64,000 nucleotides of DNA, taken from contig OZ025272.1 of the NCBI GenBank assembly GCA_964019165.1, positions 10,383,856 to 10,447,855 on the forward strand, written 5' to 3'. The notes beneath the pieces were generated by a model. That model did no database searches. It worked only from the letters and a program-made list of their open reading frames with translations, and was not told the DNA's origin. Below are positions 1 through 10,644 of this stretch, in pieces. This DNA comes from Mastigias papua. Lineage: Eukaryota; Cnidaria; Scyphozoa; Rhizostomeae; Mastigiidae. A program made the translations under genes and the position numbers. Every line of letters begins with the position of its first letter. The first letter of the stretch is position 1.

Positions 1-4
1 TCTA

Positions 5-18
5 TATACACACACACA

Positions 19-86
<68 letters not shown>
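5..86. repeat. (CA)n microsatellite at the window edge
   Basis: Nearly uninterrupted CA dinucleotides. Positions 87-624 after it show no coding frame or structure I can recognise. Confidence 0.95.
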
Positions 87-89
<3 letters not shown>

Positions 90-624
90 CATCTTTAAGC
101 TTCATGTGATAACTCATCAGGCTATATGCAATACAAACAGCTAGTCGTAGCTTCAATTTCACTCAGCTGAGTATGGTTGCAGCTTCTTTGCACAACCTTG
201 ACACCTCTCACAGCACCAAAGGTTTGCCTATTGTTCGGTTTTACTCCTTGCGTTCACAAACAGTCAATGCTTTGTCTGAACAGGCTCCAATCGACTACTC
301 GTCTTGTTATTCACCTATTTTCTCTTGTTATAATTCGTGCATCCCTTGAATGATTAGTACTTTCATTCATGTCTATTTATTGATGATGCTATCTTTTACC
401 TCTAATCGGATGTCTAGACCGTCTACCCTGTAAAATCATTGTGTTGCGGAAGTTTGAATCTTTGTGATATGTACCTATGATTTAATTATCATTCAAATGT
501 ATATTGTTCTGGTGGTCACTCTGGGCTAGTCCTTTTGAAAGTAGATAAAATGAGAGTCAATCATTGGCAGCTGAGCCCTATCATAGATTGCTGCAAATGT
601 TCGGTAAGATAATGGATTTTGACC

Positions 625-1305
625 TGGTTTTTGCAAAATAGTTGCAACGCAGTATAAAAATACTGCAGTAAAGTCATATTGTAGCTTACTTGATTTCTTT
701 GCGCAATTATAAATTTGACTTAGGATAACGTACTATAGAAGCTTAATCAATGAATGACTGATAATCTGCTTCTTTTTTTTCACTTTAGTTTCAAATTGAG
801 TTTCAACTTTAGAAATCTGCTTCTGCATCGTGATACCTCCTTTCCCAAATGAAATCCAATTATCAAATAGAATATTGAGCATTAACATGCATAGAAAAGT
901 TTGTACTTACTCGGCATGCAAAAATCGGGAACGAATCAAGTATAATCTGGTTGGGTGGATGTAAAATGAAGCCTTATAAGGCCACGCCCATTTCAAAATG
1001 AAGTTTTACAGGGACAGGTCTATTTCAGCAGGGGACATTCCATATAAGAGAGGATCAATTTTTAAAGGTCGGAAACAACATTATAATGCTATGTGATTCA
1101 TACAGTCATAACGTTAAGTTCTATTTATTATCCACTCATATGGATTTCTGCGGTAAATTGCAAAATAAAATAGACCGATTTCACAAAAGAGCCTTTAGAA
1201 GTAGTGATTATATAAAGCAAGTTTGATGGGCTTCTACAAACGGTAGGTAGCACAAGGATCCATAAAAGTTGTTTTTGGAAACTGATGACATAAATATATA
1301 TATGC
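625..1305 (+). repeat. Dispersed repeat, copy A
   Basis: This stretch aligns by eye, in the same orientation, with 53905-54763. Shared words include the TGCAGTAAAGTCATA region, GTGATACCTCC, CCCAAATGAAATCCAATTA, GGTTGGGTGGATGTA, GGCCACGCCCATTTCA and CACAAGGATCCATAAAAG. Both copies lie next to AT-rich sequence. No protein is encoded. It is probably an old non-autonomous element; family unknown. Copy A has the segments in the order 650-900 then 905-1305. Confidence 0.75.
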
Positions 1306-2650
1306 CTCTCATGAAACTCCACCCTTACCGTGGAGCACTTTCAATAGAAAGGAACTAATGGATAATCTAAGATCACGGCTATTAACTCCTTCACATGCGA
1401 AAACTTTAGCACATTGAACCTAACTGCCTTTCAGAGGTAGGATCCTCTAATACAGTCTACCTAGTGCTACGTAGCGTTCGCGTTCACTGATAGAAACAAA
1501 CAGCGTATCAGAGAACGAAAGGGTGAAACGTTTAAGTAAAACAGTGTCAAAAAACGTACATAGACTCTTTTCTAAACACATTTGTAAACCATTGAAGCTT
1601 AGTTTGCCTACACATATGCATGCTTTAACGCCAAAAGTAAACAAAGATATGGCACAAAATCTTTATCCATATTGGTTTCATCGGTTAAGCTGAATCCTCA
1701 GTGAACTCTATGTCTGGACCAAGAGATCGTCAACCTCATCCTTAGCTACTGGTGAACCATGTGGATATTCAATGGCTTACAATTTTCAAACAGTCTCAAT
1801 TTTTAAAAACGTTTATGTAGCAACTGTTTCTGGTTAGAGAAACCTATTCAAGATCAATTTTGTCATTAGCATCTGAAAGAGTTTGTTTTCAAGAACTAAA
1901 ATGTATATAACTGCATTAGTTTCCATTAGACTTTACCAACTGACCGAAACCTTCAGGCCTAGTGTACGCCCAAAGGCACTGGAATCCAGCAAATACTGAC
2001 AATTATTTGATTAAGGTACACTTTTGTAAGAACAGTCTGAAAAGCAGAAGAAATAAAAGCACAGCTTTGTGATACCTGAAATATCACGTAAGCATTGCAA
2101 CAGATACCTTGCTGCCGAAACATTACTCACAGGGAGATTTTGGATTTCAGACTGGAGCAGGTACACCGAGAGTCAACTCGAACCTCTGGGTTAGACACAA
2201 AATAGGCCAACAAGTTTGATTCTAAATTTGTTGAGTGTTGGACTTAATCAACCTCAGAGTGTAGCGAATACTGAAGTTATGTTCTGAGGCGAAGCATGCC
2301 CTCTTTGCCTGGAGGGGGGGGGAGGCGAGCGGAGGTGCAAATAGAAATTTACGACAAACATACTAAAGAATTGATATCTACAGGGACGTTGCCACATAGG
2401 TATACCTGAGGAGCACATGATTTTTATAGGGATATAGGAAAACCACCATGGTTGGGTCCACATGAGAGAAAAAATTATACCCTCTAAAATGGCTTTAGGG
2501 GACTTTCCTTAAATCAGTGCCTATCCATTATTCTATTCTGTCAATTTTTGGGCTTTGAGATGCCTTTTAATAAAAGTTACAATAAACAGCTGTAAAAGAA
2601 CTATACATATGACAAAGCTACCTGCCTTAAATATATATTTTCAAAGCCTC
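1306..2650. other. No gene recognised
   Basis: Only short open frames without family resemblance. A G-run lies near 2310-2330. Nothing else is supported. Confidence 0.6.
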
Positions 2651-2652
2651 AA

Positions 2653-2830
2653 TTAACATATATGGATATATGGACATATGGAGAATTGATATTTGGACAT
2701 ATGGATATATAGATATATGGACATATGGATATATATAAATATATAAATATATATATATATATATATCACTGAATCAGAGCCGCATTTGCATAGCATATAA
2801 ATATATAAATATATAAATATATAACTATGT
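2653..2830. repeat. AT-rich minisatellite with ATATGGACAT-like units
   Basis: Degenerate repeats of ATATGGATATATGGACATATGG, then ATATAAAT units. The apparent minus-strand reading frame here is a by-product of the repeat. Confidence 0.7.
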
Positions 2831-2921
2831 AGAAGAGAGAGAATCAAACATATACTTTACTTAAACTATAGACGTTTCGATAAATATCTTCATCAGTACT
2901 AAACTTACATTGATACTGCTT

Positions 2922-3059
<138 letters not shown>

Positions 3060-3240
3060 CACCCACAAACACACAGTGGACATCCGCCATCTGGAATGTG
3101 GTTTATCTTGAATTTTCGCCATGCTGAATAATTTTTTAGGTCTCCTGTTTTTGGAGTTAACACTTGCTTATAAATAGCTTTAGATATTGCAGAAAGTTGA
3201 CGAGCTAGGAATTCTAATGCAAGAAACTTACACAAAAATC

Positions 3241-4733
3241 AATATTTTAGGGGTTTCGGAGACCCACTTGTACGGTGATATCAAGACGTCTGAGGTTGCA
3301 TCGGAGTTATAATTAAGGAGAACTGTCAGCATTTCAATTCAAGAAAGATCTATAAATGAAATTTGTTCCGAGAAGGCATCAACAATCGAAAAGATTTTTG
3401 GCGACAACTTAAGAAATGCTTCCCTGTAAAGGACTTAAAGTCAAGACTAGCAAAAACCTTCAAGGTCAATAATGAGTTAACAGATAAAAAAGAAGTCACA
3501 TAGGAGTTCTGTAAACTTTTACTGTTATTGGACAAAAAACCTACAAAATGGGATTCTGACTTTTCAGATATTGTATGGAAAGCTCACGATTACTTTGAAC
3601 TGAAACATATATAACATATATACTGAAACACATATATGAAAGATAAAGCCTAGTAGACATCGATTCGAATTTACACCTACAAGTCCCTGTGAAGTGCTAT
3701 CTATCATAAAAAACATGAATAGAAAAACATCGGAGGGATATGATGAGATACCAACTTTGCTCGTTATTGATGGTAGAGAAGAGCTCGCTTCGCCTCTTTC
3801 GCATTTGATCAACCGTTGCTTAGCACATTCAGTCTTTCCAGCTGCAGAAAAATGTACAAAAGTAACACCCGCTCACAAATCTGATGACAAAGCAATAATG
3901 GATACCTATCGTCCGATCTCAGTATTACCAGCTATTTCATAAATCTTTGAGAAATTGTGCTTAACAAACTTTATACGTATCTCGAAAGTAACAATCTTCT
4001 TTATGGTTGCCAGTTTGGATTTCGACGAAAATCATCTTCTGAAAATGCAGTCACATACTTTTCTGACTTCATACGAAACATCATGGCTAAAGGTAAACTA
4101 ACGGGAGCAGTTTTTGTCTACCTCCGAAAAGCCTCTCGACACGATAGACCATGCAACATTGCTAGCAAAATTGGCAGTATATGGAATGCATGGCAAAGAG
4201 CTTAAGTGGTTTGAAAGTTATTTATTCAATAGGCAACATTCTGTGTCTTTCCAGATATGCTCTGAGCGACAATCAATTAGCAGTGGAGCTCCATAGGTAT
4301 CTATTTTGGGCCCCATACTATTTACAATAGTGATTAATGATATCGCTGAAGAGGTCAAGAAGTGCAAAATTTAACTCTATGCTGATGATACAGTCATATT
4401 AACATAGGACAAAGATAGTAAAATAGGTTAAAAGACTCTGAGTACTAAGTTACGCAACATCACAAATTGGTTTACAAGTAGCAACTCTGTTTTAAACATT
4501 AAGAAAGCAAAAACAGAATTTGTAATGTATGGAGCACACCAAAAACTTGCAAAAGCAGAAAAAACAAGCATTTCTTTGAATGGCAAAGTGATCAGCCAAT
4601 CAGAATCGTATGAACATCTTGGTGCTACAACTGATAAATGTTTGACCATGAGTGAGCATCTTGAAAAGACTTATAAGAAAATCATGTCAAGAAATATCCA
4701 GATAAACAGATCTTAAACCTAAGGGAGGATTAC
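3241..4733 (+). mobile_element. Decayed jockey/CR1-like non-LTR retrotransposon (endonuclease and RT fragments)
   Basis: A pseudo-coding element on the plus strand. At 3241-3285 an AP-endonuclease-like peptide (ILGVSETHLYGD) is readable. From about 3400 comes the linker (WRQLKKCFP), then RT motifs across several frames: TYRPISVLPA near 3900, LLYGCQFGFRR near 3995, LDTIDHATLLAKLAVYGMHG (4130-4190), SSGAP followed by a stop then SILGPILF (4280-4325), and YADDT near 4380. A 3' peptide (SYEHLGATTD) is readable near 4610. Stop codons at about 3940, 4296 and 4374, plus frame changes at about 3300, 3955 and 4120, show it is dead. The family order endonuclease-RT is established; the clade call is by motif look only. 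The PLE starts immediately downstream. Confidence 0.85.
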
Positions 4734-4767
4734 AGTTAAAGGCAGAGAAAATCCGACGTTATCCGCC

Positions 4768-4822
4768 GTTTCATACTCTGACGAGTGTCGGACGAAAAAA
4801 AGCTTTTCAGTATGGTTAAAAC
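4768..4822 (+). ncRNA. Hammerhead ribozyme, left copy
   Basis: Type I layout. Stem I is CATACT (4772-4777) with AGTATG (4809-4814), extended beyond a bulge by GTTT/AAAC. The core CTGACGA lies at 4778-4784 and GAAA at 4794-4797. Stem III is the short AAAAGCTTTT hairpin. Predicted cleavage follows C4808. Stem II (4785-4793) is weak, with two pairs before a mismatch. The ORF start codon lies 14 nt after the predicted cleavage site. Ribozyme identity is inferred from core and stem match; activity is untested. Confidence 0.82.
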
Positions 4823-7291
4823 ATGGTACCGCTTTTTCGTGCTGTAGTGAAGTTCTGTAGTACCAACAGAATTTTCACGCTTTTTCGTGCTGTAGTGAAG
4901 TTCTGTAGTACCAACAGAATTTTCACGTATTTTCGGAGGAGGTACCCCAAGAAGCAGATCGGAGATCTGAACAACATAGTAAAGCTACGAGGTAAGATCA
5001 GAACGGCTAAGTTCTCTATTTCATTTTATAGACTTTGTTTAGTGAATCGTGTTTCACCAAAATTCATTTCTGCCCGTATTTCTAGATCTCGTGCAAGGCG
5101 CATTGAGCGTGCATTTCTCAATGATGAAATTGAAAAGATCAACAAACAAATTGGGCACATAAAATGTGCATGCAAACGCCAATGGATTAAAATTCGCAGC
5201 TTTTTGTCATTTTTCGACTTAGTTCGGTTTTGCCGCTACCTTTCAGAAATTGATCAGCGGACAGAAAATGCTACTAAAGAAAAACACGACAGAAACATCC
5301 AACTTTTACGTAGGAAACGTTTCGGTGGCATGTTGAGTGACAAGGAAAAACATATTCTAAACCTTTCTGATTATACTCTCTCTGATGCGGAGAAATTTGT
5401 TTTGAGTAATGGCCTTGATTTTTGTCTTCCACCTAAAAACGTAAACAGAGAGGAGGTTTTTGCAGAATTTGAAATTCTATACGCTCAACTTGCCAGGCAA
5501 CAGCCAATTTCATCCAACGAGCTCAACTCCCTGAAAGCCAGGTTAAGCGATTTAGCACACGCTTACTGTGGCACCCCAGTTGACCTAGGAGACTTCAATA
5601 TGCATAAAGAGCATTTTCATGCTATAAAATCCTTACGTTCCAATGAACAGATCCTAATCACAAAACCTGATAAAGGATCTGGGGTTGTCATTTTAAATAG
5701 AAGTGATTACATCCAAAAGATGGGCAATATTCTCGAGGATAAGACCAAGTTTTTACATATGGGCAGTGTCAATTTGCACGACAATACGGCCAAGAACGAG
5801 CAGAAGTTACAAAAACGTCTCTTAGACTTAGTAAACCAAAACATCCTGGCTCGTGATGTTTATGATAGGATTCGACCCACTGGCTCACAGCGCCCCCGCA
5901 TGTATGGCTTGCCTAAAACACATAAAGAAGATACCCCATTTCGGCCCATTTTATCCATGATTGGCTCCTCTCAACATGAACTTGCTAAGTGGTTAGCAGA
6001 AATTTTGGCTCCGGTCCTAAAATCCTGCTCCTCACATTGTATAAAAGACTCCTTTACTTTTGCCAATTTTATCCAAAACTGCAACCTGGAACCTACCAAG
6101 GAAATTCTATGCTCTTTTGACATCAGCAGTCTATTCACAAATGTGCCATTAGATGAGACCATAGGGATTTGTGCTGATGATTTGTATCGAGGTCACCTTG
6201 ATTGCCCTCCATTCCCTGAGGACACCTTTAAAGAATTGATGCTAATTGCTACGCGAGGAGTGGAATTTAGTTTCAACAACCAAATGCATAAGCAATTAGA
6301 TGGAATGGCAATGGGCAGCCCCTTGGGGCCGGCTTTAGCAAACATTTTCGTGGGCTTTCATGAAAGTAGACCTTTTGATAACACCGTAAAACCAGGTGTC
6401 TACTTTAGATATGTGGACGATACTTTCGTCATCTTTAGTTCCGAGCTGGATTGTGACTGTTTTCATGAAATAATTAACTTGCTGCATCCAGCTTTAAATT
6501 TCACAGTAGAGAAGGGGCAAAACAATTCATTGAGCTTTCTAGATGTTTTGGTGGAAAAAGAGGGCACTGGATTTCTCACCAGCGTTTACAGGAAGCCAAC
6601 GTTTACAGGGCAATACATCCGTTGGAATTCCTTCAGCCCAAAATCAAGAAAAATTAGCCTTATCACAACCTTAGTTCACAGGGCACTAATGATTTGCTCC
6701 AAAACTAAATTAGGCTCAGAGCTTGATAGAGTAAAACAACTGCTTATTGAAAGTGGATATCCAGAAGATGTCCTTATTTCTTGTATTAAGCAAAAACTTG
6801 CCAACTTTGCAGCGGAAAAACCGTGTGGTCCTGAGAAGTGCCCAGTTTACCTAAAATTGCCTTGGATTGGTAATGTTTCATCAAGATTTGAAAACCAAAT
6901 TAACAAAGCCATTAAATCCTGTTTCTACGCTGTGAAACCTCGTGTGGTCTACAATACTAAGGTCATGCTACCATCTGCTAAAAAAGATAGCGTTCCTACC
7001 ACTCAAAAAAGTTGTGTGGTTTATGAATTTTCGTGCCGATGTGAAGCTCAGTACGTAGGACGCACTACGCAGAGGTTAGCAGATAGAATAAAACAACATA
7101 TACCCATGAGCATCAGGAAGAAAAACACTACAATAAGGGAACAGCCACCTCGTACGTGTAAAAACTCTAATTCTAAAATGAAAAGTGATTCGGCCATAGG
7201 ACAACATCTATTAAAAACCCAGAATGCGCCAAAACATATTCAGACGATAATCTTCGGATCATTGGACAAGCAAGATCGTCCTTTCATTTAA
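4823..7291 (+). CDS. PLE reverse transcriptase with C-terminal GIY-YIG endonuclease (C-terminus frameshifted)
   Basis: 822 codons, uninterrupted. The N-terminus is basic with helical linker sequence. RT features in order: KPDKGSGVVIL (about residue 283), RPRMYGLPKTHK (about 354), motif A CSFDISSLF with Asp near 433, motif B GMAMGSPLGPALANIF (about 494), and motif C YVDD at about 530-533. A conserved SVYRKPTFTGQY block follows. The endonuclease shows VVYEFSC and YVGRTTQRLADRIKQH from about 733 onward. The reading frame stops at 7289-7291, just before the end of the domain: the next frame continues with typical domain-end residues (HLSVLDSVYI), so a one-base loss near 7282-7286 truncated it. 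At that site the usual catalytic Glu is Asp. The RT looks intact; the endonuclease is probably impaired. The ATG lies inside the terminal repeat, and the first residues include a 16-residue tandem duplication. Confidence 0.9.
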   Translation: MVPLFRAVVKFCSTNRIFTLFRAVVKFCSTNRIFTYFRRRYPKKQIGDLNNIVKLRGKIRTAKFSISFYRLCLVNRVSPKFISARISRSRARRIERAFLNDEIEKINKQIGHIKCACKRQWIKIRSFLSFFDLVRFCRYLSEIDQRTENATKEKHDRNIQLLRRKRFGGMLSDKEKHILNLSDYTLSDAEKFVLSNGLDFCLPPKNVNREEVFAEFEILYAQLARQQPISSNELNSLKARLSDLAHAYCGTPVDLGDFNMHKEHFHAIKSLRSNEQILITKPDKGSGVVILNRSDYIQKMGNILEDKTKFLHMGSVNLHDNTAKNEQKLQKRLLDLVNQNILARDVYDRIRPTGSQRPRMYGLPKTHKEDTPFRPILSMIGSSQHELAKWLAEILAPVLKSCSSHCIKDSFTFANFIQNCNLEPTKEILCSFDISSLFTNVPLDETIGICADDLYRGHLDCPPFPEDTFKELMLIATRGVEFSFNNQMHKQLDGMAMGSPLGPALANIFVGFHESRPFDNTVKPGVYFRYVDDTFVIFSSELDCDCFHEIINLLHPALNFTVEKGQNNSLSFLDVLVEKEGTGFLTSVYRKPTFTGQYIRWNSFSPKSRKISLITTLVHRALMICSKTKLGSELDRVKQLLIESGYPEDVLISCIKQKLANFAAEKPCGPEKCPVYLKLPWIGNVSSRFENQINKAIKSCFYAVKPRVVYNTKVMLPSAKKDSVPTTQKSCVVYEFSCRCEAQYVGRTTQRLADRIKQHIPMSIRKKNTTIREQPPRTCKNSNSKMKSDSAIGQHLLKTQNAPKHIQTIIFGSLDKQDRPFI
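4831..4926 (+). repeat. 48-bp direct tandem duplication at the PLE ORF 5' end
   Basis: Two identical 48-bp units (4831-4878, 4879-4926) beginning GCTTTTTCGTGCTGTAG. The period is divisible by three, so the ORF stays open and the encoded 16 residues are repeated (LFRAVVKFCSTNRIFT). Confidence 0.95.
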
Positions 7292-7499
7292 GTGTTTTGG
7301 ACTCAGTTTACATAGACTCAAAACCCAGTCTTGTGTAAACAAAAAGAGTTCATTTTCTCACTTGGACTCTTCAAGTAAACAATGGTGAATAGGTGCCAAG
7401 AGGCCAATCATACGGCTAACTGGACACATTATTCATCATATCACGTGTACCCGCATATCTGGCTATAAATTGCGGTTCACCTTTCGGTCGCTATCCGAC

Positions 7500-7554
7500 G
7501 TTTCATACTCTGACGAGCGTCGGACGAAAAAAAGCTTTTCAGTATGGTTAAAAC
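7500..7554 (+). ncRNA. Hammerhead ribozyme, right copy
   Basis: Same core and stems as the left copy: CATACT (7504-7509), CTGACGA (7510-7516), GAAA (7526-7529), AAAAGCTTTT, predicted cleavage after C7540, and AGTATG (7541-7546). The stem II segment differs by one base from the left copy (GCGTCGGAC versus GTGTCGGAC) and pairs poorly internally. It is, however, fully complementary over 7 nt to TCCGACG just 5' of stem I. Confidence 0.8.
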
Positions 7555-7574
7555 ATGGTACCGCTTTTTAGTGC

Positions 7575-8065
<491 letters not shown>

Positions 8066-8070
8066 TAGCA

Positions 8071-8389
8071 ACACTGGGAGTTACCAAGAGAGATAAGATC
8101 AGGAACGAAGACTTAAGAGCAAGAACAAAAGTGAAGGATGTCATTCAGAAAGCTGCTGAAGCCAAAGGTAAGTGGGCAGGACACATAGCCCGGATGGAGA
8201 ACCTTGCATGGGCCGCAAAAATGATTGAATGGACCCCATTAGATAGAAAGAGATCAAAAGGAAGACCCAAAATAAGGTGGAGAGATGACATCGAGAAGAA
8301 GGCAGGCAATACGTGGACGCAGAGAGCACAAGATCGTAATGAGTGGAGGAAGGTGTGAAGGCCATCCGCCAGCAGTGGCGTGACAGGCT

Positions 8390-8440
<51 letters not shown>
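8071..8440 (+). mobile_element. 3' end of an RTE-type retrotransposon with (GAT)n tail
   Basis: A 96-codon open frame (8071-8358, stop TGA) encodes the C-terminal peptide typical of RTE-like elements: [11 protein letters not shown], then a region with [12 protein letters not shown], ending in AAQDR-like ([11 protein letters not shown]) residues. A short 3' UTR follows and the element ends in a (GAT)n run from 8391. RTE elements typically end in such short tandem repeats. The copy is 5'-truncated and starts directly at a (TA)n tract. Confidence 0.82.
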
Positions 8441-8445
8441 TGTGT

Positions 8446-8600
<155 letters not shown>

Positions 8601-10025
8601 CATACATATTGAGTAGCCTAGAAAATAGAGAGGCAGAAAAGCTAAATATATGTCAATAAAGTATAACCTTTATAACTTGGTTTGGACTTGGTGTACAACG
8701 GAATTAAAAAATCAGAGTCAAGTAATTCCTATGTTGCCTCTAAAATAACGCGTGCTAAACATATTAAAGAGTGTTATATCCGAATAACATCACAGTTCAA
8801 AGTAAGAATTGCTGGGTATCAATTCTGTGTCTTTCAATGCAGGAGAGAAAAGACAAATCGAGGGAGATTTGTTTCAGGGAAAGAAGGAAATTTTCAGAAT
8901 CCCGCCCATTTTATTGCTAGGTAGTGCCCTATAAATCTAGAGCCCCTCTATACTGTTGTAAGCGTATTTTGGCAGATCTAGATAAAGAAATCATTTGAGT
9001 CTTCAATCTTACTTAGTCTATTAGAGTCATTGTACCATACAATTTTATCGAGTGGAATAGTGATTTACTGACTATACGCACCCAGCACACTCTCCGGTAA
9101 ATCCATCACTGCAGGAAAGTTTTGCATTTAATCAAAAGGTGTAGATGGTTCTGGCTGGTAGATGCCATACTTAAGCATAGTTATTACAATTGGACAACTA
9201 AGTTTTGTATATACAGCTGTAGTACCAGCTAAATAAGTGGGAAAGATATTAATATTATTTTTAGCAATTGTTCTTAATGTTGTCAAGCTGACTAAACACA
9301 AAGATCCCCATCCCTCTGATACATAAACATGTTTTGAGTATACATACTCCTGCCTTCCTCAGGCATAAAGGTACTAAATAGTGCAAAGAAACACTTCCAT
9401 TATCACAAAAGAAAATCTAGAAAAGTCAATGCATTGATGTAATGATGAAAAAGTAAATCATACCTTCCCAAAACAAAGGGTTTCAAGATATATTATGCTA
9501 TTCATAACTAGAAAACTCTACGAAAGCCTCGAAATATACAAAGATGTATAGTTTTTCAACATATCAATAAACCAAGAATAAAATCAGAAAAAACCTACCA
9601 ATACTTTCAGAAATATATTAGACTCCTTATGCATTGGCAAAATCATTGAGATCAGCAAATGGTCATAACGTGGTCGTGCCGTACACCATTATTTAAGCAA
9701 ATTCTGTTGCGGTCTATAATCAAAGGTGGCATGTAAATTTGAATTGCAGAATCAGGTCTCAGTCAAGTCCAGTATCCGTTACTTCAACCAAGTATCTCTT
9801 TGCATGGTTTGTGAGTGTGGTATATGCTCAAGGCTGGCTTATTTTGTCTCGAAACCCATTTGCCAACAACTTACAATCGAAAATGCTTGTAATCAAAGCC
9901 ATCTTAAAATCGAATGAGTACAGTTGCAAAATAACATAGCCATGCAGTGATTTGTTAATTAGAAATTATGTGACCAGAAACTTCATCGTGGTAAGTAACA
10001 AGGAAATACAAAGTAAAACTCAAGT

Positions 10026-10045
10026 AATTCCGTACGTACGGAATT
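10026..10045. repeat. Perfect 20-bp palindrome
   Basis: AATTCCGTACGTACGGAATT equals its own reverse complement. Function unknown. Confidence 0.9.
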
Positions 10046-10562
10046 AATGATAGGGTGAACAAATATTCTTAAAAACTACTAAGTTTCGTAAAGTAGCATT
10101 CATATATTTCAAGCAACTAATTGGTTGTCCAGGATGTCAATGATACTTTACGAAATATAGTGGTTTCAAGCAAGTTATTTGATCTCAAGATTTCTTGAAT
10201 ATCAAGTTCAAAAGGATGGATTCATTCGCAGTTAACTGTATACTTTTGTATTAAATGGTCCGCTTATTATAGTTTCAAGAAAGAAAAGATGCTACAACTT
10301 TCTTGCAAACTCCTTATTCAACTGTATGAACTGACAGTTAACACCAGAGTGGAAAATTTAAATCTGCTTCCACGCGCAACTAAACACGTCGTTTTAAGAG
10401 CATTGTTCCATCTTTTCTTTCTTATCTGCTACAGTGAAGCTTCTGATTACATCATTTACAATTAGACTGTCTGTCCATATTGATATTTTCTATTGAATTA
10501 CTTGAAAGCAATCCAAACTACAAAAACATGTAGATATATGAGAAAATTGTGAGTACTACAGT

Positions 10563-10644
10563 GAGCATATGCTAGAAAATTTCACAGAACATATAATTAC
10601 TAAAGCGAATATATGCTAGGAAAAGTTTCACAGAACATATAGCA
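10563..10644. repeat. Imperfect tandem repeat, two units
   Basis: CATATGCTAG..AAA..TTTCACAGAACATATA occurs twice about 50 bp apart with small changes. Confidence 0.75.
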
